From: Hyphomonas sp.
GTDB taxonomy: Bacteria; Pseudomonadota; Alphaproteobacteria; Caulobacterales; Hyphomonadaceae
Assembly (NCBI GenBank): GCA_003486945.1
Contig: DNFL01000365.1
Location: 892-17,820, forward strand
Reading direction: 5' to 3'
DNA length: 16,929 nt
Part shown: positions 6,876-15,219 of the stretch, piece after piece
How positions within the stretch are numbered: position 1 is the stretch's first letter
Layout of the letters: the number at the start of each line of letters is the position of its first letter
Made by a program: the position numbers and the translations under genes
The notes under the pieces: generated by a model
Database searches by the model: none
The model's input: the letters and a program-made list of their open reading frames with translations, nothing else
Told to the model about the DNA's origin: nothing

Positions 6876-7517
6876 CTAATGTGCGTGCAGGCTAGCGTCT
6901 TGCGCGCGCGCCGCAATCAGTTCGCGCACACGCGCTTCAACAAAATCCGGATCCGGCATGCCGTAGATCCGTGAAAAGCGGTTTGTGGACGCGTCGCCGA
7001 TCAGGATCATTGCCGTGTGATTTTCCGGATTGGTCGAATAGGCGTTAAGCCAGTTCAGGGCCTCATCCATCACCGGCTTGTCCCCGGTCAGGAAAGTCCA
7101 GTCCGCCTTGCGCGAAGAGGCAAACGCCGCCAGCCTCTCGGGCGTATCAACAGCAGAATCCACGCTCATCGAGATAAAGACGAGGTCGTCTACGGGAACG
7201 TCCGTTAGGCGGCCTTTCGCTTCGGTCAGCAGGGAGGTCGTCACCGGGCAGATGGTCTGGCAACTCGTGAAGATGAAATCGACGACGGCAATGCGCGGAC
7301 CGATGACGTCAGATCGCAGGTGGCGCTCGGCGCCGGTCTGGTCGAGCATCGCCGCGTCACTGAACACGACCAGCGCCTGTTGCTCCGAACCCGAGGCTGG
7401 CGCTGACGGGTTGTGCACATGGTTGGCGTGCGCATCGCCGGCATTGTCCGCGGCTTTGCCGCAAGCAGAAGCCAGGCACGCAAATATAGCCAGCGCGAGA
7501 AGACGAAGCCCGGTCAT
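6876..7517 (-). CDS. SCO1/SenC family lipoprotein
   Basis: A second SCO protein, different in anchoring: the signal peptide ends in LASAC, giving a lipidated Cys19. A His-bearing linker (DAHANHVHN, about 28-36) could bind metal. The thioredoxin-like domain carries FTSCQTICP (Cys86, Cys90), Asp120 in SMSVDSAVDTP, and His167 in NHTAMILIGD. The C-terminus ends SLHAH. All three copper ligands are kept, so this is an active-type copy rather than a degenerate one. Its start overlaps the stop of the propeller gene (ATGA), so translation is probably coupled. Two SCO proteins, one lipid-anchored and one free, suggest a relay or separate duties (copper delivery versus disulfide reduction); the sequence does not tell which does which. 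Confidence 0.92.
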   Translation of the reverse strand: MTGLRLLALAIFACLASACGKAADNAGDAHANHVHNPSAPASGSEQQALVVFSDAAMLDQTGAERHLRSDVIGPRIAVVDFIFTSCQTICPVTTSLLTEAKGRLTDVPVDDLVFISMSVDSAVDTPERLAAFASSRKADWTFLTGDKPVMDEALNWLNAYSTNPENHTAMILIGDASTNRFSRIYGMPDPDFVEARVRELIAARAQDASLHAH

Positions 7518-9460
7518 GGCGCGCCGCCTCCCGTTGCCGTTTCCTGCACGACCAGCGTGATGAAGGGCAGCTTCGCATAGTCGAGTCCCAGGCTCGGCAC
7601 AGCGGGGTAAACATAGTAGGCGCCGGTAGTATCCGGCGTGAAAGTGAATTCGTACTTTCCGTCGCCGAGCGCCTTGACCGGATGTTCCTGACGGTCCTGC
7701 CCAGGCGAGCGGAACGTCAGCACACGAACATCATTGCCCTTGTAGGGCGCACCGCCCCGGGCCGTATCGTTCAGCGTAAAGCGCACTTTCGCCTGCTGGC
7801 CCAGCGGCACGAGAGCGCCGCTGCGGGATTCGAAAGCAATCCGGAGCGGGAGTTCATCGCGCACAAGCGCCGGGTTCGCCGTCACACCAAAATCGAAACA
7901 TTCGATCAACTGAGGATTGTCCAGCGTCAGGATCATCTGGAACTTGCCTTCAACCGGCATCTTCACGACCGAAACATATTCACCGGGCGCCGCTTCCTTG
8001 ATTGTCCTGTCGGCGACCATCGCGGAGACGGGCCGGTGGCCATAATTGCCGAAGCTACCCATCGGCGCGTTCATGCCTTCCATATAATAGAAGACGTTCG
8101 CATCCGCCGGGCTGACGACCAGCGTTGCCGCCTCGGTGACCGCCGGCGCAAAGAGGTCCGCCGGCAGCAATTGCGGCGAATCTTTCGGCGCGCGCTCGCC
8201 GGCTTCAAACTGGTTCACGGTGATTGGCGCCTGCCCACCAATATCGGCGAGGCGGATCATCGATACTTTCGGAGTGCTCAGCCCGCGGACATAACCGAAC
8301 GACCGGGAAAACACGATCTGGAACGGCTCGCCTTCGATATCGATCCGGTGGATCTGCTGGTCATTGGCGGTGTCGAAGACGAACACGGCATTCTCGGCAG
8401 GATTGACAACGAAGCCGTAGCGGCCATCCGGCGTCACGCGCATCGGGCCGAGGCCCGGCTCGAGCTGGATCGTGGCGCGTTGCTTGCCACTTGCCGGATC
8501 AATCACCAGCACTTCGCCCGTCTCGCCATCCGCCACATAGGCCGCTTTCGACAGCGGCGACCAGGCCAGCGAGATCGGCGTGCCGCGGACCGGGAAATCC
8601 TTGGTCTTCTTCAGGTTCCGGACATTGATCAGGCTGACCGTGCGATCCTCCCGGTTGCTGACGAGGGCATAGCGATTGTCCGGCGTGACCAGAAGTTCGT
8701 GATGACCGCGGCCGGTTTCGATATGTGCCTTGACGTTCATCTTCTCGGTGTCGAGCACTGTCACGCCGGGCTTGCCGCCGACCGTGCCGACCCAGGCATA
8801 CCGGCCATCGGCCTGAACGGTGATCCGCGTCGGGCGTTCGCCGACTTTCACGGTTTCGATCAGGCGGAAAGTGTCGAGATCCACGAAGCTGACGCCGTCG
8901 ATCGTCGGATGGGCGACATAAACCTGCTTCTCGTCGGCCGAACGCGCCCAGTCCTGCGGCGGGCCGGGAAGGATGACCTGGGTGAGCAGCTTGGTGATGC
9001 CGCGCACACCGATGATCGGGTCGATCACCGCGATGGTCGGGTCGGAGTTCAGCACCACGATGTAGTAGCTGTTGAGATCGATCATCGGGCGCACGCCGAC
9101 ATAACCGCTGAGATAAGTCGCGGCAGCAGACCGGCAGGCCTCTTTGTCCGCCGCCGCATCAGCGCGCAGCGGATCGATCCAGGCTGCGGGCAAGAGGCCA
9201 GTGATTGGCTTGCCCGTATTGGTGTCGGTGAATTTGAGGCTGATGCGCGCCATCTCGCCGGCTTTAAGCGGCTGGTCGGGCTCCATCACGGAGGTGATCG
9301 CAAAATCGACCTTCAGCCCGTCACGCGAAACCGAACTGCCGCGAACCGTGTTGCTGTCCGGGCGAAGCAGAAAGAAGGCACAGATAATCGCAACACCGAT
9401 GGTTAACGCCAAAGGCAGCGCCGCCTTCCGGATCCAACCTGGTACATTCTCAGTCTGCAT
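7514..9460 (-). CDS. Membrane-anchored YVTN-type beta-propeller protein with flanking beta-sandwich domains (cytochrome d1-like propeller)
   Basis: The ATG at 9458-9460 gives a 648-residue protein. A TTG 14 codons upstream is possible but would put coding sequence over an inverted-repeat leader. A single membrane helix (about 14-33, LPLALTIGVAIICAFFLL) anchors it with the bulk in the periplasm. A FixH/YtkA-like beta domain follows (about 44-96, LKVDFAITSV...KAGEMARISLKFTD). Then comes a propeller (about 125-410) whose blades read YVAHPTIDGVSFVDLDT, RYAWVGTVGGKPGVTVLDT, RYALVSNREDRTVSLINVR, KAAYVADGETGEVLVIDP and RYGFVVNPAENAVFVFDT. A C-terminal immunoglobulin-like domain (about 530-640, with YEFTFTPDTTGAYYVYP) resembles the same YtkA-like class. 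No CxxCH is present, so covalent heme is not expected. The role is unknown; propellers of this kind are found beside large oxidases and may dock or stabilise them. Confidence 0.8.
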   Translation of the reverse strand: MQTENVPGWIRKAALPLALTIGVAIICAFFLLRPDSNTVRGSSVSRDGLKVDFAITSVMEPDQPLKAGEMARISLKFTDTNTGKPITGLLPAAWIDPLRADAAADKEACRSAAATYLSGYVGVRPMIDLNSYYIVVLNSDPTIAVIDPIIGVRGITKLLTQVILPGPPQDWARSADEKQVYVAHPTIDGVSFVDLDTFRLIETVKVGERPTRITVQADGRYAWVGTVGGKPGVTVLDTEKMNVKAHIETGRGHHELLVTPDNRYALVSNREDRTVSLINVRNLKKTKDFPVRGTPISLAWSPLSKAAYVADGETGEVLVIDPASGKQRATIQLEPGLGPMRVTPDGRYGFVVNPAENAVFVFDTANDQQIHRIDIEGEPFQIVFSRSFGYVRGLSTPKVSMIRLADIGGQAPITVNQFEAGERAPKDSPQLLPADLFAPAVTEAATLVVSPADANVFYYMEGMNAPMGSFGNYGHRPVSAMVADRTIKEAAPGEYVSVVKMPVEGKFQMILTLDNPQLIECFDFGVTANPALVRDELPLRIAFESRSGALVPLGQQAKVRFTLNDTARGGAPYKGNDVRVLTFRSPGQDRQEHPVKALGDGKYEFTFTPDTTGAYYVYPAVPSLGLDYAKLPFITLVVQETATGGGAP

Positions 9461-9464
9461 GACC

Positions 9465-9522
9465 CTCACCCGGCAGAAAGTTAACCTGAGCCGGGTGAGC
9501 AATAAACATGCCCACCCGGCTC
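9465..9522 (-). promoter_or_regulatory. Three-arm inverted repeat with alternative hairpins between the oxidase and propeller genes
   Basis: In transcript order the spacer has arm 1 GAGCCGGGTGGGC (9522-9510), arm 2 GCTCACCCGGCTC (9500-9488) and arm 3 GCCGGGTGAG (9474-9465). Arms 1 and 2 pair over 13 positions (one G-U) with a 9-base loop. Arms 2 and 3 pair perfectly over 10 with a 15-base loop. Arm 3 contains the GGGTGAG Shine-Dalgarno region of the propeller gene, so the two folds would expose or hide it. No U-tract follows the 1:2 hairpin, so simple termination is less likely than RNA stabilisation or translational control. Confidence 0.6.
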
Positions 9523-9546
9523 ATGCCAGATAATCAGGAAGATGCG

Positions 9547-12500
9547 CTATTCCTCGATCCTGACAACACCCCAAAGGCCGTTCAGGTTTCCGAAGGACGC
9601 GACGTCCCGGTAGAGATAGTCGCCGGGCGCTGCCATGGATCCGCCACCATAGGTCAGGATGTTCCAGCTGTTGCCGACCACAATATTGTCGGTCGTCGAG
9701 CGGGCACGGCGTGACCAGTGATTGGCCATCACATCCGAAGGTCCATCGACTGACTTGAAGGGCTCTTCGCGCCAGTTGTGGCCAAGGATCGTGAGCGTCG
9801 TATTCCGGGCATAGCCGCTCGGAATGGCCACGCGGAACCGCATTTCCTGTCCAGGGCGGGCCTTGAACACCGGGGTTTCCGGGTCAAGGCCGGCTGTCAT
9901 GACGTTGGAATAGGCCCGGAAGGCATTGGTGATCGAAGCAAGGCCCGGTCCTGTCGGCGCTGCCAGAGCGCCTTCCTCCTGCCCGTCATCGACTTCACCG
10001 GCGCCGCCCGTGTTACCCCAGCCCCAGTCTGCGCCGGCGGGGAAGCCGAAGCGGAACCAGAGCGGCTCGGTGGCGAAGTTGATCGCCGCACCGCCGGCAT
10101 CGTGTGCGTCTTCCGGCACGCCGGGGCCTTCGCCTGCGATATTCTCGACAGGTGTGCCATCGCGGTACCGCAGGTTCACCGCTTTCTGGAACACCATCGA
10201 GAAGTCTCGGAACTGCTGGCCACCCGGCAGGGTCACAGTTGCCTGCGCCGTCGTGCCTGGATCCAGCGTGAAGGTGGAATCCTTCGGCAGGATGGTCATC
10301 ACACCAATCAGGCCTTTCTGGCCCTGTTTGATGTAATCGGCCGGGAAGATCGGCATCGCGCCATATTCCACCGGGCGGGCAACCAGCTCGAAGCTGTTTC
10401 CATAGAGCGCGCCGAAGGCGCCCGACTTGCCTTTACCCGAGCTGTATGCCCGCGGAGCGAGTTCGAGGTCACCCGCATAGTAGCGATAGACCCGTGAGCT
10501 GCGCGGCGCGACCGTCTGCACCGGGTTGATGCCGACGTTTACACCATCATCCCGCGAGACATCGTACTCCACCTTCTGCGTGTGCAGACCGACATGGCTC
10601 GAAGGCTTGATCAGGTTGTTGTTGAAGGTGGTGTAGCCGCGCGGATCGCTCCGGTCACGGATAACCGTGTAATGCTGCATCACATAGCTGGCGAGATCAG
10701 GCACATTCTCCGGCAGGCGGTTGCGCACCGTCACTTCGATACATTCGCCTGCCGCTGCACGGATGCTGACCGGCTCGAACTTGTACTGGTTCGGGAGCTT
10801 CACCGGGCAATCCGGGTTCTCCACGCCGCCAAACCTGTTCGTGCACTGGGTGGTTTCCGCAGCCGTCACCGCATCCTTGCGAAGATCAGCCGTCGGAACA
10901 TAGACCAGCGCCGTCGGGTCGTGCAGCGGGCCGCGCATGCCGTTCGACAGCTGCGTGGTGCGCGTGTTGTAGCGCAAGGTGCCGCCATTCGGGTCAAGCG
11001 GTCCGCCGACGTGCATCACCGCCGACGAGTCCGACGGAATGATAGATGTAGCGAACGGGGTCTTGATCACCCGGTTCACAGAAACCGCCGTGATGTCATA
11101 CCTGCGTACAGGCGCCGATTTCGGGCACACACCGTTGAAGTCATTGCGGTTGCTGATCGTAATCGGCGAGGTCCGCGGGTTGTTGGGCAGCGAGGCAAGG
11201 TCTGCACGTGACACGTCATAGGAGCGCATTACCCCCCATGTGCCGGTCCACAAGCCTTCCTGCGACGCATCCCAGGCGTAGAGATAATCCGACTCTACCG
11301 TTGCCTGATCGACATCCCCGAAGATGTTCGTCGAGAATGACGCCTTCTCCGAGAGACCGACCTGCAGGGCTGCACGCCAGCCCGAGCTCTCGCTCACACC
11401 GAAGCCTGACCCTCCGTTGAGCCATTTCACACCATGCACTACGGCTGTGTGTTCGTGCTCGTGCGCGCCGGCCATGATCTTCACACGGACGATATCGCCT
11501 GCATTGGTCCGCATGATCGGCGTGAAGGGGTCACCATTGCGGATATCCTTCGTCAGCAACGGATACGGCGTCGAGCCGGCCTTCGTGTTGAGCTGCGGGA
11601 TCTTGCGATCCGTCCGCGTCTGCAACGCATAGGAGAGGTCACCGGCAAGGCCGGCGGCCTGCGCGCCGGGTTTGCCATCCGGACCGTTCCGGTTCGGGTC
11701 ATACACGCGGTAGCCGACCGGTTCGTTGCGGTAGTTGATGACAAATGTGCCGATGTCAGCTGCCGAGACAGCTTCGGGGCACGGGCGCGGAACACCGCCA
11801 GGGCAGATCGCGTGAATTCGAACTGCATCCGGGAAGGCCGTGGACTGACGATGCGATGGGTTCAGCGCGAAGCGGAACGAATCCTCGGTCGGCGGCGCCG
11901 GCATTCCCTGAGCGTTCACACCGGTCCAGGCATTGGCATTGTAGGCATGCGCGAAGTCCTGCGCGGCAAGATAGAACTCGCGGAAGGAGTCGTCCGTGCC
12001 GTCGCCGTCGATATCGCCGGCAATGATCATGGCCTGCCATGAAGTCGGGCCACCATCCGCGCGGGTGTACATCTGCTCGCCGGTCTCGTTGTGCTTCCAC
12101 ACCGAGCCCGCCGGGTTCACGAGCAGCGTGGCGTAGAGGCCGACCTGCTGGTGCGTCGACGGGCCGAAGTGGTCGTGCGTGAAGGTCACGCCGAGACCGC
12201 GGTCAATACCGTCGACATTGTGCAGCGGGTCAATGAACCAGCGCTGGATCATCGTTCGCGCGCCGAGATAGGCGCCGCCCGGCCCCGCTCCGAAGAAGGG
12301 GTGCGCCTTCGGCGACAGGAGCGAATCGCCGGTGCCTTCTTCAAGCGTGTAGCGGTTGATCGCCTCGATCCGGTGACGGACCGTTTCAGCGCCGAAAACA
12401 CCATCCTCATAGTTCCAGCCATTCGCTGCACCGTCGGCGGCAACAAGGTCCCATTTGGGCAGGTGGATATGCTGGCCGATGATGTCGGTCGGCGTGGTCA

Positions 12501-15219
12501 CCTGATAATCGTCGACGTAGTAGAACTCCGGGACGAGGTTCGTCTGATAATACATCGCACAATCGTACGAGTTCAGGCGGAACACAAACGGCTCCGGCGG
12601 ACGGGTCTTGGCAAGGGTCGGGGCCACATCTTCCCACAGCGTGATGATACGCTGTTGCGGGAAGTGATCGCCGAGTTTGTTGAAGACAACGTCGAGCTGA
12701 ATGTTCGCGCCCTTGTAAACGCGCGGGTTATCCGCACCAAACACAGCCGTGAACGTGTTTGCGAGCCCGCCGGCCGTCCCGGAGAAGAATTTGCCGAGCG
12801 TGCCGCTATTGAAGACGGTACCCTCGTCATCCATGCACGGCTCGAAGAAGGGCGCGCCTGGCTGCGGCAGGGCGCCATTGGTCGTGAACGCAGCAGGCTG
12901 CACCGAACCGTTCAGCATCTGCCGGAACGTCGGGTGTTCGCGGCGGGCATGGAAAGCCATGGCAGCACGCTCGACATCGTTGCCGAATTCACTGAGATAG
13001 TTCGGCTTCGCCTTCAGGATATGCTTCTCGAACGAGAACCTTGTCTGGTGTTGATCCGAGATGCCGCCCACGGCGTAACCGTCAAGGTAGTGACGCGGCA
13101 GGCCGCCGTCCCATCCGCCGGAGTTCGGGTTGGCCGGGTTCGGCGCCATGTCGAGCGGCGGCGACGGGGCACGCTGTCCCACACCGCCCTCAATTCCGCC
13201 CACCCAGAACGGGAAGCCTGGGTTCTTGAGGCCCGTCGGGTTCAGCTGGTTCGCCGGATCGCTGGGATCCAGCGATGCAAGCACGGTCCGGGTGTCGATC
13301 AGGGCCGGGCTGGTATCCGTCCGGTCGATCACGGCCTGACTGGAATCAGCGATGCCATCATTGTTCTTGTCAACCGAGGCAATGAATACCCGGCCCGGCA
13401 TCGGCGGCAGAGGCTTGCCAGGTAGCGGAACGAGCGCCGGGATTGGTGTGCCGGCTACGATTTCGCCATCCGGCAATGCACGCGCACCCGCTGCAGGCTT
13501 GCCGCGCTGAAGGGCAAATGCGTCCTTGTGGTAGCCATCCGAACCGACCGGAACATCGAGTACAGTGCCGGACTGGAACGTGTCATGGTTGCGCCACAGC
13601 GCCCACATGCCTTGCGCAAAGTGCGGATAATAGTGGCAGTGATAGATCGCATCGCCAGCAGACTTGTTGCGGTTGCCCGAACCACCGAACGCGATTTCAA
13701 AAGTATACGCACCGCCAGGACCAATGCCCTGCGCGTCCATATAGTTGGAATTGTCATCGTCCGGATCAGCCAGCCACTGGTGGTTGTGAAGGTGGAAGAT
13801 GTGATGCTCTTTCGGACCCGCATGCAGGTTCCGGAACTTCACGAAGTCGTTGACGTAGGAATGCTGCACGTTGGCCGGATCATCCGGGTACTTGGCATAG
13901 GTTGCACGGATCGAAGGATCGCGCTCGCAGAAGGGATCGCCAGGCTGCGGCGAGCAGAACTCAAGCCCCGCATTCGCCGGCACATCGACCAGCATGGCCG
14001 GATCGCCGGTTGCAAACGACGTCAGGAAGAATTCCTCATACGAGCAGCTGAGGCAGTCATGAGCCGGGCCCACGCCGAGGCGGTTGGCAATCACAGTCGA
14101 GCCGGCGCCGCCGGACCCCTGGTTGATCATGAAATGGTCGCCGACGCCGTGCAGCGTGTGCGAGAATACCGGATCTTCATACCAGAAAGGGAAGGCCTGC
14201 TTGGCCACGGTTTCGTCATTGAACAACGCAATGAACTCGCGGAACGGTTCGAGACGGTTCGGCATTGCGGGGTTGCGCTGACCGCGATCTTCAAGAGGAT
14301 AGGTCGACGCCGGGAAGGATCCGTCTGGGTTCGGGCCTGAGATGATGGCATTGATATCCGCCGAAACGGTCTGAATGCTCGATCCGCTTATGTCGAGCAT
14401 GTTGAGGATCGGCTTGCCCGCCTTGCCTTCCTGTTTCCAGGGGTTGCGGTTCGGATACCTCGCTTCGTAGTTGATGATTGGATGACCACCCGGCGTGCGG
14501 CCGATCGTGGCGAGGCGAAGGTCTTCCTCAGTCACCTGGCTGCGATGGAAATTCGCGCCTTTGGGCTCAACAACAACAACGCCGAACAGACCGTTTGAAA
14601 GGTTGCCGCCCGTGCCTTCACCGCCGAAGCTTGCAGCATGCGACAGCACCAGATGTGGGCCTTCAGCGTCTGCATAGAAGCGATAGGTCTTGGTCTCGCC
14701 GCGCGCGGCCAGCGAGTTGGCCGACTTGCCAACGTAAGCGGACGTATCGAGCGAGGAATTCAGCGCACTCATGCCGAGGGGGGTGAAGCCGGCGCGGCGC
14801 TCTGCAACCTGGTCGTTGACCGTCATGACAGGCGGATTGGCGTTGAAGGGGTTCGCCTGCGCGCTGAGGAGGTTGGTGAAGTTCACTTCGAGGCAATCGC
14901 CTTCGCGGACGCGCAGCACGATGGGGCGCGGGCGTTTGTCCGGACGGAGCGTGACGTTGCCTGGGCTCAGCACGCCGCCATTGGCTTCCGGCTTGCCGTT
15001 GCTTCGGTTCACGACATCCGAGCGAAGTGCATATACCATGCCGTTGACGTTCTGCGCACCGAGGCGGTTGAACATCAGAGGCTGATCCAGCGCGACAACG
15101 TCGGCTTTCACAGTCCGATTGCAAACCGGAAGCTGAGCTTCTGCATCAAAAGCGAATGAAATGGCGCTAAACGCGCAAACAGCCAGCCCTGCGGCCAGCC
15201 TGGAAAAACCACCCAACAC
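9547..15219 (-). CDS. Giant secreted multicopper oxidase, MofA/McoA/MnxG manganese-oxidase type, 1890 aa
   Basis: A GTG start (15217-15219), five bases after GGAGG, gives a signal peptide ending DAEA/QLP (about residue 29). Multicopper oxidases take electrons from a substrate at a type 1 copper and reduce O2 to water at a trinuclear site. An HxxHxH motif (HIFHLHNHQW, 473-482) and the type 1/type 3 motif HCHYYPHFAQGM (527-538) are both in the first third. Further His clusters are HDHFGPSTH (1015-1023), HEHEHTAVVHG (1253-1263), PSSHVGLH (1539-1546) and GHNW (1813-1816). In ordinary laccases the HCH motif is C-terminal; an early position fits the permuted order described for MnxG/MofA-type enzymes. 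Two EF-hand-like loops, DKNNDGIAD (617-625) and DIDGDGTDD (1069-1077), suggest Ca2+ binding. Mn(II) as substrate is inferred from size and motif layout. SCO genes follow in the operon and T2SS genes precede it, consistent with copper loading and export. Confidence 0.9.
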   Translation of the reverse strand: MLGGFSRLAAGLAVCAFSAISFAFDAEAQLPVCNRTVKADVVALDQPLMFNRLGAQNVNGMVYALRSDVVNRSNGKPEANGGVLSPGNVTLRPDKRPRPIVLRVREGDCLEVNFTNLLSAQANPFNANPPVMTVNDQVAERRAGFTPLGMSALNSSLDTSAYVGKSANSLAARGETKTYRFYADAEGPHLVLSHAASFGGEGTGGNLSNGLFGVVVVEPKGANFHRSQVTEEDLRLATIGRTPGGHPIINYEARYPNRNPWKQEGKAGKPILNMLDISGSSIQTVSADINAIISGPNPDGSFPASTYPLEDRGQRNPAMPNRLEPFREFIALFNDETVAKQAFPFWYEDPVFSHTLHGVGDHFMINQGSGGAGSTVIANRLGVGPAHDCLSCSYEEFFLTSFATGDPAMLVDVPANAGLEFCSPQPGDPFCERDPSIRATYAKYPDDPANVQHSYVNDFVKFRNLHAGPKEHHIFHLHNHQWLADPDDDNSNYMDAQGIGPGGAYTFEIAFGGSGNRNKSAGDAIYHCHYYPHFAQGMWALWRNHDTFQSGTVLDVPVGSDGYHKDAFALQRGKPAAGARALPDGEIVAGTPIPALVPLPGKPLPPMPGRVFIASVDKNNDGIADSSQAVIDRTDTSPALIDTRTVLASLDPSDPANQLNPTGLKNPGFPFWVGGIEGGVGQRAPSPPLDMAPNPANPNSGGWDGGLPRHYLDGYAVGGISDQHQTRFSFEKHILKAKPNYLSEFGNDVERAAMAFHARREHPTFRQMLNGSVQPAAFTTNGALPQPGAPFFEPCMDDEGTVFNSGTLGKFFSGTAGGLANTFTAVFGADNPRVYKGANIQLDVVFNKLGDHFPQQRIITLWEDVAPTLAKTRPPEPFVFRLNSYDCAMYYQTNLVPEFYYVDDYQVTTPTDIIGQHIHLPKWDLVAADGAANGWNYEDGVFGAETVRHRIEAINRYTLEEGTGDSLLSPKAHPFFGAGPGGAYLGARTMIQRWFIDPLHNVDGIDRGLGVTFTHDHFGPSTHQQVGLYATLLVNPAGSVWKHNETGEQMYTRADGGPTSWQAMIIAGDIDGDGTDDSFREFYLAAQDFAHAYNANAWTGVNAQGMPAPPTEDSFRFALNPSHRQSTAFPDAVRIHAICPGGVPRPCPEAVSAADIGTFVINYRNEPVGYRVYDPNRNGPDGKPGAQAAGLAGDLSYALQTRTDRKIPQLNTKAGSTPYPLLTKDIRNGDPFTPIMRTNAGDIVRVKIMAGAHEHEHTAVVHGVKWLNGGSGFGVSESSGWRAALQVGLSEKASFSTNIFGDVDQATVESDYLYAWDASQEGLWTGTWGVMRSYDVSRADLASLPNNPRTSPITISNRNDFNGVCPKSAPVRRYDITAVSVNRVIKTPFATSIIPSDSSAVMHVGGPLDPNGGTLRYNTRTTQLSNGMRGPLHDPTALVYVPTADLRKDAVTAAETTQCTNRFGGVENPDCPVKLPNQYKFEPVSIRAAAGECIEVTVRNRLPENVPDLASYVMQHYTVIRDRSDPRGYTTFNNNLIKPSSHVGLHTQKVEYDVSRDDGVNVGINPVQTVAPRSSRVYRYYAGDLELAPRAYSSGKGKSGAFGALYGNSFELVARPVEYGAMPIFPADYIKQGQKGLIGVMTILPKDSTFTLDPGTTAQATVTLPGGQQFRDFSMVFQKAVNLRYRDGTPVENIAGEGPGVPEDAHDAGGAAINFATEPLWFRFGFPAGADWGWGNTGGAGEVDDGQEEGALAAPTGPGLASITNAFRAYSNVMTAGLDPETPVFKARPGQEMRFRVAIPSGYARNTTLTILGHNWREEPFKSVDGPSDVMANHWSRRARSTTDNIVVGNSWNILTYGGGSMAAPGDYLYRDVASFGNLNGLWGVVRIEE

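Noticed and set aside
7682..9406. Long open frame on the plus strand (574 codons) opposite the propeller gene
   Set aside because: Its product is rich in Arg, His and Asp with no recognisable domain, as expected for the antisense of high-G+C coding sequence. The minus-strand frame has clear propeller repeats and operon spacing.
9461..9502. TTG start giving a 662-residue propeller protein
   Set aside because: The extra 14 codons cover the inverted-repeat leader, and the ATG at 9458-9460 leaves a normal short N-terminus before the membrane helix. The alternative is not fully excluded because the Shine-Dalgarno spacing for the ATG is tight.
12091..13425. 444-codon open frame on the plus strand inside the oxidase gene
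   Set aside because: It lies opposite conserved oxidase sequence including metal-site motifs, has Arg/Val-rich low-information sequence, and no signal or domain.
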